Origin: a virus
Virus record (IMG/VR): IMGVR_UViG_3300042867_000488
Location: 1-25,545 of that record
Reading direction: 5' to 3' (one strand)
Length of the DNA: 25,545 bases
Position 1 is the first letter of the stretch; each line of letters starts with the position of its first letter. The notes under the pieces were generated by a model. It worked only from the letters and a program-made list of their open reading frames with translations. It did not search any database and was not told the origin of the DNA. This document shows positions 12,716-21,600 of the stretch, one piece after another. Both the position numbers and the translations under genes were made by a program.

Positions 12716-12925
12716 ATGATTATACATGAAATACAACAAGTGCTTTGGGTAGAGACGGAGTTAGGTGAGGGGATTGCCCTATTCCTCATGGACTACGGAA
12801 TGCAGAATAATACTGTGTGGGTTGTGGCCTTGGAGGAGACTGGAGAGATAAAACACTTCGACTCTAATCAGATAAGGTTATGCAAGAACCACACTATAAA
12901 CCTTCGCTGTAATACGCAATCTTGA
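12716..12925 (+). CDS. Conserved small phage protein (69 aa)
   Basis: The ATG at 12716 is chosen; the frame also has an ATG at 12674, but that lies within the divergent gene and upstream of the promoter. The product MIIHEIQQVLWVETELGEGI... looks like a small five-stranded barrel with LGEGIALFLMDYGMQNNTVW followed by VVALEETGEIKHFDSNQIRL. The 'ETxxGEGxALFxxDYG...VALxETGEIKHFDSNxIR' pattern is familiar from phage genomes, where it has no assigned function. The last 32 nt overlap the HNH-like gene tail to tail. Confidence 0.78.
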   Translation: MIIHEIQQVLWVETELGEGIALFLMDYGMQNNTVWVVALEETGEIKHFDSNQIRLCKNHTINLRCNTQS

Positions 12926-13319
12926 GCATCTCGTATAGTTTAAAGACGTACTCCCACCTCCTATCCTTTTGTAGTAGCTTCTCTCTTGACATGGTGTGCC
13001 AATCTGTGTGGTACTCAGCATTAACAAAGATTATATTGGAGGGGTTGAGACGATAGGCAGGAAAGGCTCCCTTGCCGAGGATGTGGAAGCAGATTGATGG
13101 AGAGAACTCTAATTCTCTCCCTGTGATATAGCAACGATGCTTACGACTTTCCCATAGATGTTTGAAGAGATCCATTTCCCCAGTAGGCTTGTACTTCTTT
13201 TTGAAATCAGTTCTCTTGAGACCCTTAGACTTAGGCTTCGCATCCTCTCTGTAGTTCTTACAGAATGTACGGTTAAAGTCCGTACAAAAACACTCCTCGG
13301 CTTGGCACTTCATGGGCAT
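12894..13319 (-). CDS. HNH-like / NinG-like nuclease candidate (141 aa)
   Basis: The N-terminus is Cys-rich (C5, C10, C12, C20) and is followed by a basic stretch (KPKSKGLKRTDFKKKYKP, about 29-46), as in NinG/Rap-like phage recombination nucleases. The core has FKHLWESRKHRCYITGREL (52-70) with C63, then ICFHILGKGAFPAYRLNPSN (77-96) and VNAEYHTDWHT (99-109), which matches the order of an HNH fold: first His in 'FHILGKG', Asn in 'NPSNI', His in 'EYHTDWH'. Only one of the usual two CxxC knuckles is obvious, so metal binding may be altered. Function would be DNA cleavage in recombination or packaging. Confidence 0.7.
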   Translation of the reverse strand: MPMKCQAEECFCTDFNRTFCKNYREDAKPKSKGLKRTDFKKKYKPTGEMDLFKHLWESRKHRCYITGRELEFSPSICFHILGKGAFPAYRLNPSNIIFVNAEYHTDWHTMSREKLLQKDRRWEYVFKLYEMLKIAYYSEGL

Positions 13320-13333
13320 TGCGTTTAAAACAA

Positions 13334-13357
13334 ATAAGGAGGATTTCTCCCCCTTAT
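13334..13357 (-). other. GNRA-capped hairpin in the leader of the HNH-like gene
   Basis: Read on the - strand, ATAAGGGGGA pairs with TCCTCCTTAT (one G-T pair) around a GAAA tetraloop. It lies 15 nt before the start codon of the HNH-like gene and downstream of its predicted promoter. The - strand continues TTGTTTTAAACG, a weak T-rich stretch. It could be the terminator of the fibre-region transcripts, or a translational control element of the HNH mRNA. Confidence 0.55.
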
Positions 13358-13408
13358 CTGTAACCTAAATCAATAATCAATAAATCTATGAGAAAGAATT
13401 TAACATTG

Positions 13409-13441
13409 CAAATATACAAAAACAAATTCTGTAATTGCAAA
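13409..13441 (-). promoter_or_regulatory. Bacteroidota-type promoter of the HNH-like gene
   Basis: On the - strand TTTG (13441-13438) and TATATTTG (13416-13409) are spaced by 21 bp, a full match to both boxes though at the long end of spacing. Transcription would start near 13402, leaving a leader of about 83 nt that contains the GNRA hairpin. Confidence 0.6.
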
Positions 13442-13452
13442 TATTAATAAAT

Positions 13453-15705
13453 TTAATTTTCTTTGATTACATCTGTGCCAAGCATAAATTCTCCAAACAT
13501 ATACTTTTGAGCTTGTTTAGTGCAATCGGTTTTTGATAAGAATAGATTAATAACGTCTGAATCTACCAAGTCTGGGTGTACCCACCAGTCTTCATAAGGA
13601 CAGTTGTCATTAGGAGATATATTACTTCCTACTAATACATACCCTTTTTCTGTTAAAAACTCTCTAGACTTTTCTCTGTATAGCCTAGTTAGGTCTGCAT
13701 AGTAGTCATGTTCAAATGTAATTACTGCAAATCTATGCTTGTCAAATGGTATCTTGGTTAAGATGTCATAGGTTACACTAGGTGGCTCACAGTCTACTTG
13801 TAGGTAATCTATATCCTTAGGATACTGATGATGTGTTAGGAAGTCAGCGTAGTCTATAGTTGTAGCGTCATGAAGGATTATAGGATTTTTTCTGCTGTTT
13901 TTAAATTTTGTAACCTCATGCTCTAATATTTCTATAGACACCCCCTTCCATTCAAACTGAGTCTCTAGCAATGCTGAATTACTACCAAAGAAAGGATCTG
14001 CTGCACCAATTTCTAAATAGGTGCCATGCTTCTTCCCCTTTAACATTGATAACACAAAAAGGTCTTGGTATGTTTGTGAATAGTTTCTCTTAACACCCTC
14101 CAACCCTTCAAAATGATACATCATCGAAGAGTAGTTTAATGCGGTGTAAGGTAAAAAAGGGTCAGACGATGAGCCTAAAGAAGTTATATTCTTTTGGAGC
14201 AAGACCTTAAATCCTTCGTCCATTAGGTGACTATAGTTTTCTGCTAATTCAAATAGCAATACTCTTGCTTGTTTGCCGTCTCCTATCCACCATTGTGAGA
14301 CAGCTAATTGAAACAAGTATAAGTAATAATCATCATCTTTATTATTCTTTTTGGTAAGAGCTAATGTGGCATAAAGGTTAGACTCTTGCCAGTTCTGAAT
14401 TGATTCGAAGTATTGGCTAAGTTTTAAAAATCCATATGCAACATCAGGCATATAGGTTACTACGTCCATTAGTATACTCTTCTCTGCAACTTTTCTATTA
14501 CCTTCTTTAGCAATACACTCCGCTATTCTTAACAAGCATTGGTATGCATTAACAGGTTGACTATTTAAATGAAATAACTCTGCACTTCTTAGATAAAAAG
14601 ACAGGGCCGATGACCAAAGTTCTTGGTTAAAATAGAAGTTGGCTAGTGCATAATTGTTCTCTGCTAGTTCAGGAGATTCAGCAAACCTTTCTAATGCTTT
14701 AGGGGAGTTTTTACTGCTATGTTTTTTTACAGCATTTGACAAACCTACTAAACTCTCAAAGTATTCACAAGGCATCTTAACTATAAATGCAGACGAGTCA
14801 TGAAAGCCCATAGTGATAAGAAGGTTATCCTCTTGAACAGCCATACCACATGAGAATTCTATATTAGCACCAAAGATTTTAAAAGCGTCTGATGTAGCAA
14901 CTATATTCCAATCCTTATCCCACACGATAAATCTGTGATAGTATTGGGCATCTTTTTTATTTTGCTCATTTTTCCAAAGGTCTACCTCGTGGGTTAGTGC
15001 TATCCTGTAATTTTTGTATGGTATAACTTGGCTGCCCCCACGAATATCTCTAGGAAGTTCTAATGTTTCTTTTGATATAAATACTGTTTCAGAGGACTTG
15101 TTTTCTAGGTTTACTTTTACCACCTCTGTAGGATTACTCCACTTAACAAAGTGATATGGCATATCCAATACAGGCATCCAGTTCTTCTCACAATAAGATT
15201 GAGCAGGTGGTTCTATTCTAGTTCTATTCACCTCTTGCCCATTAACAATCTCAGACATCTCCATCCTGCCCACACCATTAGTTGTAGTATCCCTCCTAAC
15301 CCCACATAAAAATAGTTTGTTATCCCACTTAACTATACGGGCATCTTCTAATCCTACAAACTCCCATAATGGCTTTACATCTAACTTTGAAGTGTTTACT
15401 TTTTCAAACGACTCTAGAGTAAGAGTATTAGAATCAAGTTTACATAAGTAGTTAGTTGTAGTGAGAGTTATATCATTTTCAGGATTTAGGTATGCCAATG
15501 GACTGCAATGAACAAGAAACTTCTGTGAAAATTCAGAGTGGTATAACATATACTGCACCTTTCTGATATTCAATAGAAGATCTTCGCCATCAATGAATAT
15601 TGAGGGGTTAGTATTTGCTGTGCCGCCTATACAGGTAGCCGGTAAATTTAAGAAATGAAAACTGCCCCCATGTTGGAGCAAATCATGGGATAAATAATTT
15701 TGCAT
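13453..15705 (-). CDS. Three-part protein: GH130-like propeller, TPR-like helices, FkbM-like methyltransferase
   Basis: The 750-aa product has three parts. Residues about 15-320 resemble the five-bladed propeller of GH130 mannoside phosphorylases and related enzymes: FVGLEDARIVKWDNKLFLCG (117-136), EKNWMPV (173-179), RGGSQVIPYKNYRIALTHE (222-240) and YYHRFIVWD...FSCGMAV (255-290). Residues about 335-510 are helical repeats of TPR type (NNYALANFYFNQELWSSALS). Residues about 540-710 match the FkbM methyltransferase fold: YSQTYQDLFVL, the SAM-binding YLEIGAADPFFGSNSALLE (563-581), IDYLQVDCEPP (632-642) and FAVITFEHDYYADLTRLY. It probably acts on sugars of the phage particle or host surface, but the substrate is unknown. 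It has its own candidate promoter and lies downstream of the fibre genes. Confidence 0.8.
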   Translation of the reverse strand: MQNYLSHDLLQHGGSFHFLNLPATCIGGTANTNPSIFIDGEDLLLNIRKVQYMLYHSEFSQKFLVHCSPLAYLNPENDITLTTTNYLCKLDSNTLTLESFEKVNTSKLDVKPLWEFVGLEDARIVKWDNKLFLCGVRRDTTTNGVGRMEMSEIVNGQEVNRTRIEPPAQSYCEKNWMPVLDMPYHFVKWSNPTEVVKVNLENKSSETVFISKETLELPRDIRGGSQVIPYKNYRIALTHEVDLWKNEQNKKDAQYYHRFIVWDKDWNIVATSDAFKIFGANIEFSCGMAVQEDNLLITMGFHDSSAFIVKMPCEYFESLVGLSNAVKKHSSKNSPKALERFAESPELAENNYALANFYFNQELWSSALSFYLRSAELFHLNSQPVNAYQCLLRIAECIAKEGNRKVAEKSILMDVVTYMPDVAYGFLKLSQYFESIQNWQESNLYATLALTKKNNKDDDYYLYLFQLAVSQWWIGDGKQARVLLFELAENYSHLMDEGFKVLLQKNITSLGSSSDPFLPYTALNYSSMMYHFEGLEGVKRNYSQTYQDLFVLSMLKGKKHGTYLEIGAADPFFGSNSALLETQFEWKGVSIEILEHEVTKFKNSRKNPIILHDATTIDYADFLTHHQYPKDIDYLQVDCEPPSVTYDILTKIPFDKHRFAVITFEHDYYADLTRLYREKSREFLTEKGYVLVGSNISPNDNCPYEDWWVHPDLVDSDVINLFLSKTDCTKQAQKYMFGEFMLGTDVIKEN

Positions 15706-15722
15706 AAATATTGATTATACAA

Positions 15723-15754
15723 CAAATGTAAACAAAATTTTCTTTAATCTTAAA
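15723..15754 (-). promoter_or_regulatory. Candidate promoter for the GH130/TPR/FkbM gene
   Basis: On the - strand TACATTTG (15730-15723) is an exact -7 box, and TTTA (15754-15751) stands 20 bp upstream in place of TTTG. Transcription would start near 15716, about 11 nt before the ATG at 15705. With the hairpin just upstream, it suggests that this gene is transcribed apart from the fibre operon. Confidence 0.5.
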
Positions 15755-15768
15755 ATGTAAAAACTATT

Positions 15769-15787
15769 GGTTGTTTATTTTACAACC
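15769..15787 (-). terminator. Probable terminator of the fibre operon, overlapping a stop codon
   Basis: On the - strand GGTTGT pairs with ACAACC around AAAATAA, followed by AATAGTTTTTACATTTT. The TAA stop of the 87-aa gene lies at the edge of the stem and loop. The 6-bp stem is short and the T-tract interrupted, so termination may be partial. Confidence 0.5.
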
Positions 15788-16043
15788 CCAAGAGTGTTTT
15801 TTCCTCAGGTGATAGCTTACTAAGAGCATCTTCTTTCTTTATCTCATCAACGTCTAGGTTCTGTGTTAACTCAAAATACTCCACTTCAGGCATAAAACTT
15901 TGAATATTTTTTGCTTCAATAAGATATGCTAAATACTTATTTGCATCTTCAAATGAATCAAAGTATTTAGTGAGGTTTTGAACAGTAACCGTTAATTGGT
16001 CCCCGTCCACAATAGTTTTTTTTGTTAGTGATACTTTATACAT
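15780..16043 (-). CDS. Small virion-region protein (87 aa)
   Basis: ATG at 16043 lies 1 nt after the stop of the 674-aa gene. The product has an N-terminal beta part (MYKVSLTKKTIVDGDQLTVT), a helix (SFEDANKYLAYLIEAKNIQS) and an acidic helical tail ending in LSKLSPEEKTLLGL. The 'L-x-PEEKxxLGL' ending is common in short phage tail-region proteins. It could be a chaperone or connector for the fibre proteins, by position only. Confidence 0.7.
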   Translation of the reverse strand: MYKVSLTKKTIVDGDQLTVTVQNLTKYFDSFEDANKYLAYLIEAKNIQSFMPEVEYFELTQNLDVDEIKKEDALSKLSPEEKTLLGL

Positions 16044-16044
16044 T

Positions 16045-18069
16045 TTATACTGATATTAATAGTTCAAAAAATTCATTTTGAGCAGGAGCTGAGGGTCTTC
16101 CAAAAGCAGGTGCGTAAATAGCTGTTATTTTTGTAGTCCCATCTTGATAACAGATGCACCCCATTTTATTATTTGAACTAGGATTTGTAGCTAATGACCA
16201 AGTACCGGCAGCACTTAATACACTATAAGGTGCTTTGATAGGTGTATATCCACTAACATTACCTTTCAATAAATTTATCCTAAATATTTGATGACTCAGT
16301 CCAGGTGATGCTATAGATGCGTTAAAAAGATAAATCGCATCTCCCTCTTCAGTATGTGGATCATATGCGTAAGATATTAAATTTGTGGTACTTGAATTAT
16401 TAAAATAACCTCCAACAGCTCTTCCCATAGTTGATAAAGTCCAAGCCCCATTAGTTCCTCCTGCTATATCAAAAGTATATAAAACATTGGTTACCATAGA
16501 AAATATTAAACTGTTTCTAACAGATGAATTAGCGGAGTTACTTCTTTTAGCTCCAAAACAATGTACTAAAACACCACTATGGTTTGGACCGTTTGTATTT
16601 GTAAATTGAGTTGTACTCCAAGTGTCAATAGTTTGAGAGGTGTCTGCACATAGGTTAGAGGTCTTGTATGTCATCATAGAGGTACTATTTCCTCCTGCCA
16701 CTAAAATATTGTCCGTCCAGTTTTCAATAACAAACTTACAGTTTGCACTTGGGGTTACTGTCCAGTTAGCTGATAATGTATACACCGCAGATGGTCCTGC
16801 TGTATGAGAAGATATTCTTCTTCTTTGACCAACAGCTGTTGTGTTAACAGTATCCTCTACAATTCTAACTTGGAAGTTTCTATATTGATTTGCTACTACT
16901 ACTGAATCACCATTAGAGGCCTGCCCTGTAATTGTTCCTGCCGCAATTGCTGTGGCTAGTAAACAATTTTTAGTGTTAATATAATTAGTCCCAGACAAAG
17001 TAGCGGTATCATATGTACTTGTTCCTACTATAAAACCCTCTCCAGGTATTCTGTCAGCAGAAACGTGTTGCTCATCAAAAACTATCATTCCGGCTTGTGA
17101 ATTACCGGATAAAGAAAGATTTGCAACACCCCTATTCCCACTTTGTGCATATGTATTATCAGCATTATTTAATGTGGCTAAATCATAACTTCTCCACATC
17201 CCTGTACTACCATTTCCAACCCCAGCTACATAAAGAGTTCCTGATAACAATTCAAATGTATCTCCAACAGCTGGTGTAAAAGATAGAGGTTGATCTAAGT
17301 ATATAGTTGGGGCAGTAACATACAAAGAAGCAGGCGTTGAATAGCCTGTGTTGCTAACTATTCTTCTTTCTTCAATTTTACCTGAAGCTAACCCAATTAC
17401 TCTAATCATAAACCCTAAACCATCACCTCTATCAGACCATTGGTCTGCAACAATAGGAATTCCTACTGTTAATGTTCCTGACGCAGCTCCTGAGGCCCCA
17501 CCGTTAAAGGTAAATTGAGTTGTGCTAGCAACAGATTGTATCAGTGTAGCACTACTATTTATTGTAGTTAATGGGACTGCCGTAGCATCACTAGACACTG
17601 ATACAAATACTCTTTGTTGAGCGTAAAAATTATGTGGTCGAGTAGTAGTTACTGTAATAACAGAACCTGCTCTTGTCCATGTAGCCGCAACAGGAGCGTA
17701 ATAGGTGGTGTCTAGATTTAATATTGATGCTGTACTGCCAGCAAGAATGCTTCCTCTTGGCCCTTGTGATGGAGCAAATGCAGCAGCAGTACACACAGGA
17801 AAAGACCCTCCAGTACCCCAAGATAAATTAGCTAAACCACTCCAAGCGTCTGTAACTGCGTTGTATTCTTGATGGGTAGTAGCTCCAAAACCTAAATGCC
17901 ATAGTTTTGGAGTATTGTAGTTATTACCTCTAAAATCTGACGCTATATTACCACCACTTAATAATATTGAGGTGCTTGTTGTCATAGATGTTAGACCACC
18001 TTGAGCAACTGCTAAAGGTCTCCATTCGGGCTTGTCTAATAACTTTTTAAAATTTAATGTTGTTGCCAT
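16045..18069 (-). CDS. Large beta-rich virion protein (674 aa), propeller-like
   Basis: The N-terminus MATTLNFKKLLDKPEWRPLA is a familiar opening of large structural proteins in environmental tailed phages. The rest is Gly/Ser/Thr-rich, with repeated blade-like strands: GNNYNTPKLWHLGFG (48-62), TGGSFPVCTAAAFAPSQGPRG, SDRGDGLGFMIRVIGLASGK, KIEERRIVSNTGYSTPASLYV, and late TEEGDAIYLFNASI and KMGCICYQDGTTKITAIYAP. This suggests a Kelch-like propeller or fibre-tip domain. No enzymatic motif. It lies between the fibre and the 87-aa protein, so it is probably a distal fibre or tail-surface component (inference). Confidence 0.75.
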   Translation of the reverse strand: MATTLNFKKLLDKPEWRPLAVAQGGLTSMTTSTSILLSGGNIASDFRGNNYNTPKLWHLGFGATTHQEYNAVTDAWSGLANLSWGTGGSFPVCTAAAFAPSQGPRGSILAGSTASILNLDTTYYAPVAATWTRAGSVITVTTTRPHNFYAQQRVFVSVSSDATAVPLTTINSSATLIQSVASTTQFTFNGGASGAASGTLTVGIPIVADQWSDRGDGLGFMIRVIGLASGKIEERRIVSNTGYSTPASLYVTAPTIYLDQPLSFTPAVGDTFELLSGTLYVAGVGNGSTGMWRSYDLATLNNADNTYAQSGNRGVANLSLSGNSQAGMIVFDEQHVSADRIPGEGFIVGTSTYDTATLSGTNYINTKNCLLATAIAAGTITGQASNGDSVVVANQYRNFQVRIVEDTVNTTAVGQRRRISSHTAGPSAVYTLSANWTVTPSANCKFVIENWTDNILVAGGNSTSMMTYKTSNLCADTSQTIDTWSTTQFTNTNGPNHSGVLVHCFGAKRSNSANSSVRNSLIFSMVTNVLYTFDIAGGTNGAWTLSTMGRAVGGYFNNSSTTNLISYAYDPHTEEGDAIYLFNASIASPGLSHQIFRINLLKGNVSGYTPIKAPYSVLSAAGTWSLATNPSSNNKMGCICYQDGTTKITAIYAPAFGRPSAPAQNEFFELLISV

Positions 18070-18075
18070 ATTTTT

Positions 18076-18600
18076 TTAACTTATTCTATTTCTTACTGCT
18101 AATTGCCACGTTGTTGATCTAGGTGGATTAATTTGATCTTCTAAAAATCTAGTTGTTGTTCCTATACCTAATAAAATGTTTACCGAGCCTACTGTAGTTA
18201 CTGTATCTAAGTATCCCCCATAACTTTTAGACCTAGAGTAAAGATTATTTTCAAGATAATTCGGTCTTTGTAATGACTTTAATATTTGAGATAAAGCAAC
18301 CGACATATCATTGATTTGTTGAGATATAAACTGCTCATCATAGTAAAAGATTTGCAACCTATCTGTATTAGCAAAAGAGGCTGTGTTTGTATCGTACGTT
18401 AAAGTAAATACATTGCCTGATAAAGTAGCACCTTTTGTAGCGTCACTAAACTGATAAATAATTGTATTGTTAGTAGTATCTGTTATCAATAACAAACCTT
18501 CTAGTTTTACATTACCCGAAGGTAAATTTATAGTGACGGTTTTAGCCACCTTATTAAAAGTGTAACTCCCGTAGTCTAGTCCTATTACTATTTTTGCCAT
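18076..18600 (-). CDS. Tail-region structural protein (174 aa)
   Basis: The protein starts MAKIVIGLDYGSYTFNKVAK and has an N-terminal beta-sandwich-like domain (about 1-95) ending in NTDRLQIFYYDEQF, a pattern typical of small phage virion proteins. A helix (SQQINDMSVALSQILKSL) links it to a C-terminal part that ends TTWQLAVRNRIS. Such proteins occur beside fibre and baseplate genes in environmental phages. It is 4 nt downstream of the collagen-like gene and 6 nt upstream of the 674-aa gene. It may be an adaptor between fibre and tail; that is inference. Confidence 0.7.
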   Translation of the reverse strand: MAKIVIGLDYGSYTFNKVAKTVTINLPSGNVKLEGLLLITDTTNNTIIYQFSDATKGATLSGNVFTLTYDTNTASFANTDRLQIFYYDEQFISQQINDMSVALSQILKSLQRPNYLENNLYSRSKSYGGYLDTVTTVGSVNILLGIGTTTRFLEDQINPPRSTTWQLAVRNRIS

Positions 18601-18604
18601 AATT

Positions 18605-21600
18605 TTATCCTAAAGATATTGCATATGCTATTGCATCACCTGCTGAGATACCACCCCCTCCTCCACCCGAATATTGGGGGATGTTAAGGACAGAACCAAC
18701 CAAAGTAGATGCTCCGCTTGTGCCTAATGTTGTCAAAGTTAGTGAAATTGTTCCTTGAATTCCTTGAATTCCTTGAATTCCTTGTGTCCCAGTTCCTGTA
18801 AATCCTTGTGTTCCAGTTGTACCTTGTGACCCTTGAGCCCCATTAGAGCCTGTGTTTCCTGTGATTCCTTGAATACCTTGAGACCCATTTGTACCATTTG
18901 AGCCTGTAGTACCTTGACTACCGACTGCCCCCTGGCTTCCTGTAGACCCTGTAGAGCCTTGACTTCCAGTTGACCCGGTAGTTCCTTGGGACCCCGTTGT
19001 TCCCGTTGCACCTTGACTTCCTGTAGTACCTGTTGCCCCTTGTGAACCTGTAATACCTTGACTCCCAATAGTTCCTGTAGCCCCCTGACTTCCATTTAAA
19101 CCTGTAGTTCCCTGAGAACCTGTTACACCAGTAGACCCTTGACTCCCTACGGCTCCTTGAGAACCTGTACTTCCTGTAGCACCCTGTGACCCATTAGTGC
19201 CAGTAATACCCTGTGTTCCATTAGCACCCTGAGACCCTGTATTTCCTATCAACCCTTGTGTTCCCTGCACCCCCTGACTACCCGTTGTGCCCTGAGGCCC
19301 AGTCGGATATGAGGTAATAATCAACAACATTTGATGATTATTAGGAAAAGAGTATGTTGATGTAACTAAAGTAACACCATAAGTCCAATATGTTGTATTA
19401 TCAGTCTTACTAGTAATTTGCCATTGCTGATAATTTGTGTGGGAGGACTGATCTTGTAAAGTTATAATAGTTCCAATTCCAATATTTGATAAAAACAAAT
19501 CTAAGTTATCTCCATTTTGATCTATTTCACTTACACTAATAGAAGTTGCAGACGCTTGTGTTGCATTGTTCCATATAATGTGACCCGATGCTGGGTCCCC
19601 AGTTGTGATAGTAGTTTTTGCTTGGTAGTTAAAAAACGAATTAGAATTTCCTGCAATTCCTTGACTTCCAATAGCCCCTTGTGCTCCAGTTAAGCCTAAA
19701 GTTCCTTGTATACCTTGAGTTCCTTGACTTCCGTTTATACCAGAAGTACCTTGAGTACCTGTACTACCAACAGCCCCTTGAGAACCAGTATTTCCAGTAG
19801 CTCCTTGCGAACCTGTTGCGCCAATAGTCCCTTGTGAACCAACTGACCCTTGGACACCTATGGCCCCTGTTGTTCCCTGACTACCTGCTGTTCCCGTGCT
19901 TCCTTGGGAACCAGTGTTACCAAGAATACCCTGCACACCTTGAATACCTTGTGAGCCGGTGTTTCCAGTAGACCCTGTGCTTCCTTGTGAGCCTGTTGTT
20001 CCTATAGAACCTTGGCTACCTACAATACCTTGTATACCCTGACTTCCCGTTGCTCCATTATTACCAGTTAATCCTTGAACTCCTTGAGTTCCCTGAGATC
20101 CATTTAACCCTGCCGTACCTTGTGTACCTATGGCACCCTGACTTCCTGTAGAGCCTGTAACACCTGTTGTTCCTTGGCTACCTGTAACTCCTTGGGAACC
20201 ATTAGTTCCTGAAATACCCTGCGTACCCTGAGAGCCATTAGCCCCAGTAGTGCCTGTGGTTCCTTGGGACCCGATAATACCTTGACTTCCAGTGGCACCT
20301 GTTGTGCCTTGCAAGCCTGTTGCACCAACACTACCCTGCGAACCAACCGACCCTTGAACTCCAGTTGAACCAACACTTCCCTGTGTTCCTGTAGCCCCAG
20401 TTACACCCTGAGAACCAATTGCTCCTTGTAGTCCAAGCGTGCCTTGTATTCCTTGAACTCCTGTAATCCCTTGGCTTCCCGTAGAGCCTGTGCTACCTTG
20501 GCTACCTGTATTACCTACTGTACCTTGGAGACCTGTTGTCCCCTGTGTACCTTGAACGCCTAATAAACCTTGTATGCCTTGGGTTCCTTGGAGTCCTTGT
20601 AAACCATTTAATCCCTGTACCCCTAAAAATCCTTGTACACCTTGGGTGCCTTGAGTTCCAACTAATCCTTGAACACCTTGTGCACCAACAATTCCTTGAG
20701 TGCCTTGTGGTCCATTAGCACCTTGTACACCTTGAGGACCTGTTACATTACCAGCATCAATCCATGAAGTTCCACTCCATACCCATAAATGTCCTGTATC
20801 TGTGGTAATATAACCATCACCAATTGACCCACCATACGAACTTGGCCATCCTGGCAAAGAAGTCGATGTAGACACACTACCTAATATTGTTACTGAACTA
20901 CCGGAAACTCCTTGTAATCCTACTAATCCTTGGATACCCTGAGTACCTTGCAACCCTGTTATCCCTTGGATACCTTGCAAACCAGTTAAACCTTGTATAC
21001 CTACAGCACCTTGAGAGCCGATTGCACCTTGTGAACCAAGAATACCCTGTGTCCCTATAATGCCTTGAGTACCTTGGCTACCAGTTTGACCTTGAATTCC
21101 CGTGGCACCTTGTGTTCCATTAATGCCTGCTGTACCCTGCGTACCTACCGCACCTTGTGACCCAGTATTACCTGTGGACCCTTGGATACCCGTGTTTCCT
21201 AATACACCTTGCACGCCTTGTGTACCCTGACTTCCCGTAGAGCCTGTAGCTCCCTGCGAACCTAAGATACCTTGACTTCCTTGGGAACCTGTATTTCCTA
21301 TAGAGCCTTGGGTACCTACTAATCCTTGAGAGCCAGTTATACCTTGGATGCCTTGAGAACCATTTAAGCCAGTAGTTCCTTGAGAACCTATGGCACCTTG
21401 TGAACCCGTAGCTCCGGTTATCCCTTGACTACCTATCGCCCCTTGCGAGCCAGTTGCTCCCGTACTTCCCTGTACTCCTGTAGACCCTGTAGATCCTGTG
21501 GCCCCTTGAGACCCTGTAATGCCTTGGACACCAATTGCACCCTGAGAACCTATAGTTCCCTGCACTCCCTGAGTTCCTTGAGTACCGGCTACACCTGCTG

